A DNA stretch of 13,393 nucleotides from Planctomycetota bacterium (GTDB taxonomy: Bacteria; Planctomycetota; Phycisphaerae; Sedimentisphaerales; SG8-4), in assembly GCA_030607345.1 (NCBI GenBank), contig JAUWKC010000011.1:1-13393 (forward strand). The letters run 5' to 3'. The translations under genes were made by a program, and so were the position numbers. Below, one piece after another: positions 6,640 through 13,393 of the stretch. The first letter of the stretch is position 1; each line of letters starts with the position of its first letter. Below the pieces are notes generated by a model. The model worked only from the letters and a program-made list of their open reading frames with translations. It searched no databases and had not been told where the DNA came from.

Positions 6640-6708
6640 GCAGATTTCCCGGTGCTGCCCAAAGCTGTGACTTGGCAACACACTCTCCGACAAAAAAAAA
6701 GAAAATAC

Positions 6709-6738
6709 TTGCAAAATCAAGCGTTTTCGTGCTAAAAT
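6709..6738 (+). promoter_or_regulatory. Extended -10 promoter of the dead secreted-protein gene
   Basis: TTGCAA (6709-6714), an 18-bp spacer and TAAAAT (6733-6738), with TGC directly before the -10, form an extended -10 promoter (TGnTAAAAT). Transcription would begin near 6745 and run through the hairpin leader. The stretch 6603-6708 between coaE and this promoter holds an A9 run and the coaE promoter but no gene. Confidence 0.55.
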
Positions 6739-6764
6739 TACAACCGCAGTAAATGGACACAAAA

Positions 6765-6807
6765 GGCCGGGCATTTGAAAAGCCGCGTTAGCTTTTTGTG
6801 CTGGGCC
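6765..6807 (+). promoter_or_regulatory. Structured 5' leader (43-nt hairpin)
   Basis: An outer stem pairs GGCCGGGCA (6765-6773) with TGCTGGGCC (6799-6807), with one G-G mismatch and one G-U pair. An inner stem pairs GAAAAGC (6777-6783) with GCTTTTT (6791-6797), with one G-U pair, around the loop CGCGTTA. A small asymmetric internal loop separates the two stems. The hairpin lies about 20 nt after the predicted transcript start and about 22 nt before the TTG start. AGGGGAG (6815-6821) sits between hairpin and start. It could be an mRNA stabiliser, a regulatory leader or a pausing site. I could not match it to a known riboswitch class. Confidence 0.5.
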
Positions 6808-6829
6808 CGATTGCAGGGGAGAAACAAAC

Positions 6830-7180
6830 TTGTTGGACTTTTTCGAATTGCGAGGGGCGGTACTGGTAGCCATTGTTGCTGTATGCCTGGCGGGTGGCCA
6901 CGTGTGTGGCGAAATCCTGATGGTACCCTATCAAGTCTCAGCCGGCCCTGACGACGGCTATGAACTCAACGACGACTAGGGCCATATCATCGACAACACT
7001 ATACTGCTCATCGGCACCCACCAAAACAACTGGTCCGTTCCGTTTCCGATTACCGGTATAAGGTTTACAAATGTGGGCGTGCATAGGTTGGCGCAAGAAC
7101 TGAGATTGGCAGAGGGACAAGCCTCAAAAACCCATGTTTTTGTGCAACTGTTCACCAAATCCCTCCCTGAAAAGAAAATG
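6830..7180 (+). pseudogene. Decayed gene for a secreted protein (in-frame TAG)
   Basis: A TTG at 6830 (followed by a second TTG) has a good RBS, AGGGGAG, 8 nt upstream. The reading frame starts like an exported protein: a hydrophobic segment AVLVAIVAVCLAGG (about 11-24) after LLDFFELRG. It is cut by TAG at 6977-6979 after 49 codons. The same frame then stays open to 7285 and still reads like a piece of a beta-sandwich domain: LLIGTHQNNW and PITGIRFTNVGV resemble the 'xxVGIRFxNVxIPxGA' segment found in many planctomycete secreted proteins. After about 7085 the similarity fades into unrelated sequence and then into the promoter of the next gene. I read it as an N-terminal remnant with its rest deleted. 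A short secreted 49-residue peptide cannot be excluded. Confidence 0.55.
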
Positions 7181-7181
7181 C

Positions 7182-7211
7182 TTGACAGTTTATGTCGATT
7201 TCTTGTAGAAT
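7182..7211 (+). promoter_or_regulatory. Predicted promoter of the LamG/dockerin-like cluster
   Basis: TTGACA (7182-7187, perfect) and TAGAAT (7206-7211, 5/6) are 18 bp apart. The start would be near 7218, leaving a leader of about 127 nt before the ATG at 7345 that contains the repeated motif. No other strong promoter was seen before the genes downstream, so it may serve the whole cluster to 12724. Confidence 0.6.
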
Positions 7212-7223
7212 TATTGGCATCGA

Positions 7224-7356
7224 ATGGAGAAATTATGTTCTTTAAGAGTGTAAATGGGAAATCTCGGGTAAAATTATCGATGTAGTATGGAGAAATAAGT
7301 TTTTGAAGCGTCTAAATGGGAAATCTCAAATTGGAGGTGCACAAATGGGCAATCTC
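7224..7356 (+). repeat. Leader repeat: 63-bp imperfect duplication, three 15-bp motifs
   Basis: ATGGAGAAAT occurs at 7224-7233 and 7287-7296, and TAAATGGGAAATCTC at 7251-7265 and 7313-7327, so a unit of about 62-63 bp is duplicated. A third, looser copy, CAAATGGGCAATCTC (7342-7356), overlaps the real start codon. Conceptually translated, copy 1 gives FKSVNGKS and copy 2 gives LKRLNGKS, so an ancestral start region may have been duplicated. Two tiny upstream frames are possible: 7224-7253 (9 codons) and 7235-7285 (16 codons, with GGAG 5 nt upstream). Both roles are conjecture. Confidence 0.65.
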
Positions 7357-9603
7357 GTACAGAGAAAACGAATGATCCCCCTTCTTGTTATTTCACTGCT
7401 TGCTACAGTTCAGTTTGCTGCCGCGTTTCCCCTGCAGGTGGATATCGGTGAGACAGGCCAACAGGTCAAAGCCGGCTGGGAGGCATTTACAGGAACTCAC
7501 GAAGCAGGCCCACTTAATCAAACATACCCAGTCGACACCGGCACTGTTACCGTCGACATCCGCATAAGCAACGGCAACGTAAGCGGCTACCGCAACTACT
7601 ATCCAGGCGGTGACGTTGGTGGGGACATGGTCTATGCCGACGTTTCAGATGATACCGGTCCCATAGATGCCCAGGTTATTTTGACGCTGATTGATCTGCC
7701 GGCAGGTAATTACTCGCTGACCGCATTCCACAACGACTCGAAGTCCACCCACGAGCAGTTTGCTCCGATTGATGTTCAGGTAACAGGCGCCGTATCTGCT
7801 TCAACCAGCGATCTCAATGTTGCCCAGACCAAAAATGCCGTCAATGATACCGGCTTGGGCCAAAGCAACGTCGCTTTCACTGCAACCGGCTCAGGAGATG
7901 TCGTCATAACCTACACACCGACTTCTTCCGGTTCGGACGGCAAAGCCGTTCTCAACGGATTCGTTCTCGACTGGGGCAATGAGGTATATGCGTACAATCC
8001 GAGGCCTGCAAATGGAGAAAGGAACGTCGAGCCGGCGGTGGTGCTCAGGTGGGATGAACCGGAAGACGTATGCAGCACACTTTACGATGTGTATTTTGAC
8101 AGCGATATGAATTTCCCGAACGGCGCCGTACGAACGGACAGCAACAGCTTTGATCCTGAGCCGGACCTTGCCTATGGAACCGTTTATTACTGGCGAGTTG
8201 ATGTGGTTGACCCCAACGGCGGAGGTCCAGTGACCTACGAAGGTGAACTCTGGACTTTCACGACCAAAGAACGCGGCGCAGTGGAAGATTTCGACTCGTA
8301 TGCGGACGTGAATGCTCTGCTGAGCAAATGGACGGATGGTTCCGGCAACGGAAGCGGGGCAACAGTTGAGTTGGAGGAAGAATTTGGCGGCCAGTCGATG
8401 AAGTTTCGATACAACAACAGCGAGCCGCCGTTTTATTCGGAAGCCAGCATGTGGTTTTCGACCGCTCAGGATTGGACTGAAGATGACGTTAGGGCCCTGT
8501 CGCTGTGGTATAAAGGCGATCCGAACATAGATGAGTTGTACATAAGGCTTGCAGATAGTAATAACAGCGATGTGCAAAGATTCTCAGATGTCAACGTGAT
8601 TCAGTCGGGGGCCTGGGTTGAGCTTAGCCTTGAGCTCGATAATTTCGTCGGCGTTGATTTGAGCAGAGTACGTCAGATGACATTGGGAGCAGGACGGGAG
8701 CCGGGTGAAGCAAGTGAAGCGGGCACGGTTTATTTCGATGACATCAGGCTGTATCCAGCCAGGTGTTTTTTTGAATATACGGCTGCAGCAGATTTGACCG
8801 GTGATTGTGCGGTTGATTATGACGATTTAAGAATAGTGGGACGAGACTGGCTGTTCAGCGATTACAATGTTGCGGCACAAGCTCCAGACGGCAACCATCT
8901 GCGTGTGCACTACAAGTTTGACGAGACTTCGGGCTTTGTAGTTCACGATTTCTCCGGCAATGCTTACGACGCCACGATTGATACGAATGATGTCAACGGT
9001 GTATGGGACGCTAACGGCAGCGATGGGGGGTGTATCCGTTTTGACGGCACTTTCAGTGTGTTGGTTCCTGACGGCGTTTTTGCCGGTGTCAGTGGAGCAG
9101 TGACTGTTTCGATGTGCGTGTACAATGATGCAAATGAGAGCACAGAGAGTGAGTTAGAATTTGATGCCGGGCCTATGGAGCGAAGACTGTGGGAGCGGTT
9201 AGTCTGGGGACAAGGGCAAAGTGGAAACAATTGGCATCACTACTCAGTTGTCAAGGATGCCACCGAAGGGCTGATGAGGATTTATGACAACGGACTTGTT
9301 GTTGCGCAAAGTCGGGAGGTCTTTGTGCCGATGGATGGTGGTGCGGCCGGGCCGACGAAGATCGGCGCGACGGGTGACGGCGACTACGGGTACTACAAAG
9401 GCAGACTGGACGACTTTCGTGTCTATGACTATGCGTTGAAACATGCGGAGGTATTGTATCTGGCAGTGGGGAATTGGGCCGAGATATTTCAGCCTTTGAC
9501 ACCAGAGCTGTCGAGGGCCGACTTCAATGAGGACGGTAAGATCGACCTCAGGGACTTTGTGGTTATCGCGGATGCGTGGCTTTCAAAATATATGTGGCCG
9601 TAG
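7345..9603 (+). CDS. Secreted multidomain protein: beta-sandwich, FN3-like, CBM-like, LamG, dockerin-like repeats
   Basis: A 752-aa exported protein with no catalytic motif that I recognise. The signal peptide is RKRMIPLLVISLLATVQFAAA, with likely cleavage after A27. Next come a malectin-like beta-sandwich (about 28-212), an FN3-like domain (about 213-311, YNPRPANGERNVEP ... YYWRVDVVD ... LWTFTTKE), a carbohydrate-binding-like domain of a type frequent in planctomycetes (about 312-475, EDFDSYAD ... LSLWYKGDP ... VYFDDIRLYP) and a dockerin-like half repeat (482-506). A LamG/concanavalin-like domain follows (about 516-700, HYKFDETSG ... GRLDDFRVYDYAL), then a second dockerin-like half repeat at the C-terminus (725-752). 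The ATG at 7345 is chosen because GGAGG (7333-7337) lies 7 nt upstream and the signal peptide follows; the TTG at 7303 in the same frame falls in repeat DNA. It probably binds glycans at the surface or outside the cell. The sulfatase gene starts 42 nt downstream. Confidence 0.88.
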   Translation: MGNLVQRKRMIPLLVISLLATVQFAAAFPLQVDIGETGQQVKAGWEAFTGTHEAGPLNQTYPVDTGTVTVDIRISNGNVSGYRNYYPGGDVGGDMVYADVSDDTGPIDAQVILTLIDLPAGNYSLTAFHNDSKSTHEQFAPIDVQVTGAVSASTSDLNVAQTKNAVNDTGLGQSNVAFTATGSGDVVITYTPTSSGSDGKAVLNGFVLDWGNEVYAYNPRPANGERNVEPAVVLRWDEPEDVCSTLYDVYFDSDMNFPNGAVRTDSNSFDPEPDLAYGTVYYWRVDVVDPNGGGPVTYEGELWTFTTKERGAVEDFDSYADVNALLSKWTDGSGNGSGATVELEEEFGGQSMKFRYNNSEPPFYSEASMWFSTAQDWTEDDVRALSLWYKGDPNIDELYIRLADSNNSDVQRFSDVNVIQSGAWVELSLELDNFVGVDLSRVRQMTLGAGREPGEASEAGTVYFDDIRLYPARCFFEYTAAADLTGDCAVDYDDLRIVGRDWLFSDYNVAAQAPDGNHLRVHYKFDETSGFVVHDFSGNAYDATIDTNDVNGVWDANGSDGGCIRFDGTFSVLVPDGVFAGVSGAVTVSMCVYNDANESTESELEFDAGPMERRLWERLVWGQGQSGNNWHHYSVVKDATEGLMRIYDNGLVVAQSREVFVPMDGGAAGPTKIGATGDGDYGYYKGRLDDFRVYDYALKHAEVLYLAVGNWAEIFQPLTPELSRADFNEDGKIDLRDFVVIADAWLSKYMWP

Positions 9604-9645
9604 TAGAAAGAAAGGCATTTTGGGATGAACTTTTCAGGAATAAAG

Positions 9646-11040
9646 ATGAATCGTCGAGAGTTTCTAAGAAAGTGTGCGGAAACAGCGGGTGCAGTGACTT
9701 TTTCGCATAGCTCTGTGGCGGCCGGGGGCACTTTGTTTTCTAACAAGAATGTCGAACTGCGCCTTCAGCGTGCCAATCGTCCGAACATCATTTTTATAAT
9801 GGCAGACGACCTTGGCTACGGTGAGGTGGGCTGTTACGGGCAGCAGTATATTCAGACTCCGAAGATTGACCTTCTTGCAGCCCAGGGGATGCGATTTACA
9901 CAGGTATATTCAGGCTCACCGGTTTGTTCGCCGTCTCGGAGTGTGCTGATGACGGGCCAACATACAGGCCACACGCGCATACGCGACAACTTTGCTGCTG
10001 TTGGGGGCGTTGGTCCTGAGCATAGGCCCGTGCTCGAATATGAGGACATCACGGTCGCGGAGGTTTTGCGGCAGGCCGGGTACGCTACCTGGATTACCGG
10101 AAAATGGGGCCTTGGCGAGCCTGATACGTCAGGTGTACCTACCTGGCAGGGCTACGACGAGTGGCTTGGATTTCTCAACAACAATCGTGCTGATCACTAC
10201 TTTACCGAATACTTGTGGCGCAATGAAGAAAAATACTATCTGGAGGGTAATCTTAACGGCCAGCGCAATCAGTATGTGCTGGGCGTTTTTACAGAGTTCG
10301 CGCTTGATTTCATCAGGTCCAACAAGGACCGGAGGTTCTTTTTGTATCTGCCGTACACGACTCCGCACGCGCTCTACGAGGTGCCGAGTGTGGAACCGTA
10401 CGCTAATAAGCCCTGGACGTCGTTCGAGAAGACCTACGCGGCTATGATTACTCGGATGGACAAGGACGTTGGGCGGATCATGAATCTTCTGAGGGAGCTG
10501 GGCATCGACGAGAATACGATTGTATTCTTTACCTCTGATAATGGGGCGAGCGGCAACGTGTCCGGGACGCGTTTTGATAGCTGGAGCGTTTTCCGAGACA
10601 AGAAGGGAAGCGTATATGAGGGCGGGATACGAGTGCCGATGATTGTGCGCTGGCCCGGGAAAGTGCCGGCGGGCAGAGTCAGTGATAAAGTCTGGTACTT
10701 TGCGGACGTGCTGCCAACGCTGGGTGAGCTTGCGGGCGTGAGTGCTCCGTCAAATATTGACGGTGTCAGTGTTTTGCAGACGCTGCTTGGCCGGGAGCAA
10801 GACCTTAACGGGCGGTTCCTTTACTGGGAAAAACCGGCAGGCAGCATTTGCCAGGCTGTTCGCCTTGACGACTGGAAAGGTGTTCGGTATGGCCTGGACG
10901 GCAGTCTCGAGTTGTACAACCTCAAGACCGACGTTAGTGAAACCACCAATGTGGCGAGTCAACATCCGGGAGTGGTGGCGCAGATTGAGAGCTACCTCGA
11001 AACGGCCCGCACTGATTCGCCGATGTGGCCTGCCAGTTGA
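9646..11040 (+). CDS. Tat-exported formylglycine-dependent sulfatase
   Basis: S1-family (arylsulfatase-like) sulfate ester hydrolase of 464 aa. The N-terminus MNRREFLRKC is a twin-arginine export signal. Active-site features: D54-D55 in IMADDLGYG bind the metal, C94 in C-S-P-S-R with a following TGQ is the residue converted to formylglycine, K153 lies in TGKWGLG, H241 in TTPHALYEVP, and D298-N299 in FFTSDNGA complete the metal site. The C-terminal subdomain is present and ends normally in DSPMWPAS, so the gene looks intact. The ATG at 9646 is chosen over that at 9625: AGGA (9636-9639) is 6 nt upstream and the RR motif then lies at residues 3-4. Maturation needs a formylglycine-generating enzyme or anSME encoded elsewhere. 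With the LamG protein upstream it probably acts on a sulfated polysaccharide; the substrate is unknown. Confidence 0.95.
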   Translation: MNRREFLRKCAETAGAVTFSHSSVAAGGTLFSNKNVELRLQRANRPNIIFIMADDLGYGEVGCYGQQYIQTPKIDLLAAQGMRFTQVYSGSPVCSPSRSVLMTGQHTGHTRIRDNFAAVGGVGPEHRPVLEYEDITVAEVLRQAGYATWITGKWGLGEPDTSGVPTWQGYDEWLGFLNNNRADHYFTEYLWRNEEKYYLEGNLNGQRNQYVLGVFTEFALDFIRSNKDRRFFLYLPYTTPHALYEVPSVEPYANKPWTSFEKTYAAMITRMDKDVGRIMNLLRELGIDENTIVFFTSDNGASGNVSGTRFDSWSVFRDKKGSVYEGGIRVPMIVRWPGKVPAGRVSDKVWYFADVLPTLGELAGVSAPSNIDGVSVLQTLLGREQDLNGRFLYWEKPAGSICQAVRLDDWKGVRYGLDGSLELYNLKTDVSETTNVASQHPGVVAQIESYLETARTDSPMWPAS

Positions 11041-12724
11041 TTTCTCTCCTCGGCTTGGGTGCGGTGATGGTGAGTCATTCGGATTCGGATTTTTCTTCAT
11101 GAACGCCGAAGGACCAAATACCGTTCTCGAAGGTCTGACCATAACCGGCTCCGGCTGGGGCGGCGGAATCTACCTCAATCAGACGTGTCCTACCATTCGA
11201 AACTGCGTCATCCGTGACAACTGGGGTAACGGCATCCTCGGTTCTTTCAGCGGCGATTTGATTATCGAAGGCTGCACCATCGCTCGAAATACCGGCGGGG
11301 AATGGGGCGGCGGCGGCATAACCCTGTACGGTGCCGGCAGCCTGACTATTACCGAGTGTTTAATTGCCAACAACAGCTATCATTGGGGATATGGATGCGG
11401 AATCAGGTACTACTGGAGGAGCCAAGAAGGACCGCCGGCTGACATCAACATAACTGACTGTATCATCACCGGCAACGAAGGTGACAACGGCGGAGGCTTA
11501 TACTGCGAGGCCGGGTCCTGCAGTATTACAAACAGTGAAATCATAAATAACGCCGCATACGATATGGGTGGCGGCGTCTATGTTTTTGATGGTAACTGCA
11601 CGATTGAAAACACCATAATCAGCAATAATACGACCGAAGGAAACGGGGGCGGTTTGTACGCTGAATACTGCGACATCACAATTACAGACAGCGTTATCTC
11701 GCAGAACCGCTCCGGTCGGAACGGCGGCGGACTTTTTATTGAACGCTGCACCGGGACGATTACTTCGTCTCAAATCAGCAACAATTCTGCAGCGTACTTT
11801 GGGGGAGGGCTGGCAGGTTTCGGCGGATCGCTATTGCTGAGCAATTGTGTTTTAAGCGGCAACGAGGCAATGGATGGCGGCGCCATCGCTGCGTTTTTCG
11901 GGCCGGTCAGCAATTGCACTATAGTGGGAAACAAGGCTGTGGACACCACAATCGTGGTCAGGCACATGCCTGAGCCGATTCGTAATTGCATAATCTGGGA
12001 TAACCGTAGCGAATTTATCGTAGACAGAATCCTCTCGCTTGAATACGACTGCGTTCAGGGCGGCTGGGATGGCCTTGGCAATATTGAGCTGGACCCCTGC
12101 TTTGCCGTGCCGGGGTACTGGCATCCGAATGACACACCGAATGATGTCAACGATGATTTCTGGGTCGACGGCGATTACCATCTAAAGTCCGAAGCCGGCA
12201 GGTGGAAACCATCAATCTACGGCGGGCTCGATTCGACGGCGGACAACTTCATTGATTTGACGGACTTTGCCGCATTTGCCGGTTACTGGCAGAAGGAGGG
12301 AATCGGCCTGCCGGCTGACCTGGACAGAAGCGGCACGGCTGATTTTAATGACCTGACGCTGCTGCTCGAAAACTACCTAGCGAGCTACGCGGACGGCGCC
12401 TGGGTTTACGACAATGTCACCAGTCCATGCATCGACACGGGCAACCCCGGTTGCCCCTTGGGTGACGAGCCGAACGATGCCAACAACGTGCGAGTCAACA
12501 TGGGCGCTTACGGCGGCAGAGCCGAAGCAAGCAAGACGCCGCTGGATTGGGCGATACTGGCTGACTTGGACAACGACATAATCGTCGATGTTAACGACCT
12601 TGGAGTATTTTGCGATTACTGGCTCGACAGCGGCGAGTGCATCCCTGCCGACCTTGACCGCAGTGGCTTCGTCGATTTTGCCGACTATGCTATTCTCAGC
12701 AAACAGTGGTTGTGGCCAGATTAA
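11041..12724 (+). pseudogene. Right-handed beta-helix protein with dockerin-like repeats, 5' end missing
   Basis: The frame encodes a parallel beta-helix (about 11100-12050) with the ladder typical of PbH1 repeats: NGGGLYC, MGGGVYV, NGGGLYA, NGGGLFI, FGGGLAG, each followed by I(T/E)xSxIxxN. After it come DPCFAVPGYW and HLKSEAGRW, a pair of dockerin-like half repeats (12224-12400), SPCIDTGNPG ... NMGAYGGRAEAS, and a second pair (12560-12724) ending in SKQWLWPD. Homologous proteins start with a signal peptide and roughly 100 residues (of the 'xAIxxAxxGDTIxV' kind) before GESFGFGFFFMN. Here those are absent: recognisable coding starts right after the sulfatase stop. The frame is open further left, but only as a shadow inside the sulfatase gene. 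The first ATG (11100) has no RBS or signal peptide. Most likely a 5'-deleted gene; a fusion through frameshifting or an assembly join are alternatives. Confidence 0.75.
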
Positions 12725-12737
12725 AGCCGTTTCGGCA

Positions 12738-13393
12738 CTAAGCCTTCGCGCAAGATTTCTGGGTGCGTTTGCGGCACTTTTGCAGACCGCCCAGCAAGTG
12801 GTTCTGCACCACCACGTCCCAGCTCATATGCTTGGCCAGCGAGTAGCCCGACTGAATCATTCGCGCGATTTCGGCATCGGTTCCGCCCAGCCGTTGCAGA
12901 ATCTCTGACGCTACCCTCGCTGCCTCGGTCGCCTCTATCCGGTTGCGCAGTTGTCGGTCAATCTGAAGAAGGTCCTCAATGTTCTTGAACTCGGCGTCGG
13001 ACAGTTGGGTATAATCGGCAACGATGACGTTCTCGACCGGCTGGCCGCCTGTAACGTCCTGCAAAAAACCTGCGCAGCCGCAAACATTACTGACTACGCA
13101 TATGCCGCCGAACGTCAGCGGCTCAAGCTGAGAAATCCCGAACGGCTCATAAACACTCTGGCCGAACTCCACGTCCGTGCCCCGTCGAAAATCCATAAAA
13201 TCCAGACCTGGGGGCATCTTCCGCCCGCAATTGTCGCGTTTGAAGAACTGGTTGATAAAAACGATTTTTATGTTTCTGCTGCCGGCGTTGAACTGCTGGA
13301 TTGCGGTATACAAATCGCTCTCTCCGCCGGACATATCGGGCCAGCCTTCGCGGTGGGCGACAGGCCAGCCGTAAGCCGATTCCATATTCTCGA
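12738..13393 (-). CDS. GT-B glycosyltransferase, glycogen-synthase-like, 5' end off the window
   Basis: C-terminal part (about 217 residues visible) of a retaining glycosyltransferase with the GT-B fold. The key signature is YEPFGISQLEPL, giving the E-x7-E motif of nucleotide-sugar-binding GT4/GT5/GT3-type enzymes, followed by TFGGICVVSNVCGC. The segment GWPVAHREGWPD...GGESDLY precedes it. The frame stays open leftward of the ATG at 13385 to the window edge (Glu-Asn before that Met), and that Met lies in the middle of the domain, so the true start is outside. The C-terminus is helical and basic, ending RKRTQKSCAKA. It converges on the beta-helix gene with a 13-nt gap and no terminator. Glycogen or another glucan is a plausible product, but donor and acceptor are not determined by the sequence. 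Confidence 0.75.
   Translation of the reverse strand, partial: ENMESAYGWPVAHREGWPDMSGGESDLYTAIQQFNAGSRNIKIVFINQFFKRDNCGRKMPPGLDFMDFRRGTDVEFGQSVYEPFGISQLEPLTFGGICVVSNVCGCAGFLQDVTGGQPVENVIVADYTQLSDAEFKNIEDLLQIDRQLRNRIEATEAARVASEILQRLGGTDAEIARMIQSGYSLAKHMSWDVVVQNHLLGGLQKCRKRTQKSCAKA

Noticed and set aside
6740..6830. Cyclic-di-GMP (GEMM) or other known riboswitch in the structured leader
   Set aside because: The conserved GEMM core and tetraloop-receptor sequences are not there; only a two-part hairpin is supported.
7891..8577. 228-codon minus-strand open frame opposite the LamG protein
   Set aside because: Antisense to the FN3/CBM-like region that reads as protein on the plus strand; no recognisable motif.
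11100..12050. CRISPR-like or DNA-level repeats in the beta-helix region
   Set aside because: The repetition is at protein level (GGG...N ladder) with varied DNA and irregular spacing; no identical repeats or spacers.

Overview
The window looks like a contig of a Planctomycetota bacterium, most likely class Phycisphaerae (a Sedimentisphaerales-like lineage from marine or anoxic habitats). This is inferred from gene content, not from a marker tree. The clues are large secreted proteins built from LamG, FN3-like and dockerin-like modules that end in 'DxxxxAxxWL' repeats, a Tat-exported sulfatase, a right-handed beta-helix protein, and intergenic repeat DNA of a kind common in that group.

Left part, 1-6602, housekeeping. 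A gene-free stretch (1-328) holds a 7-bp tandem repeat, a small hairpin and an imperfect ~90-bp tandem duplication. Next come a D-amino-acid aminotransferase (dat, minus) and ribosomal protein L21 (rplU, plus). They are divergent and their predicted promoters share one AT-rich -10 region. Then come a precorrin-2 dehydrogenase / sirohydrochlorin ferrochelatase (minus), a fumarate/tartrate hydratase beta subunit whose stop abuts the start of a YchF-like P-loop NTPase (plus), and the minus-strand pair coaE and rho. The precorrin-2 dehydrogenase and coaE both lack a ribosome-binding site and have -10 elements 7-8 nt before the start codon, so both look leaderless.

Middle, 6603-7344. A promoter with an extended -10 drives a leader with a strong 43-nt hairpin and a good RBS, but the gene behind it is dead: a signal-peptide-like start, an in-frame TAG after 49 codons, then a decayed fragment of a secreted-protein domain. 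A second promoter follows, with a leader carrying a ~63-bp imperfect duplication and three copies of a 15-bp motif.

Right part, 7345-12724, is a polysaccharide-related surface gene cluster. It has a 752-aa secreted multidomain protein (beta-sandwich, FN3-like, CBM-like, LamG, two separated dockerin-like half repeats), a formylglycine-type sulfatase with a Tat signal, and a beta-helix protein with four more dockerin-like half repeats. The beta-helix gene has lost its 5' end and is joined almost directly to the sulfatase stop. A convergent GT-B glycosyltransferase runs off the right edge. Together the cluster suggests capture and desulfation of a sulfated glycan; the substrate cannot be read from the sequence.

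No tRNA, rRNA, CRISPR array, transposase or integrase was seen. The most unusual points are the two probable leaderless genes, the shared divergent promoter, the live leader on a dead gene, the repeated leader upstream of the LamG protein, and the sulfatase/beta-helix junction.
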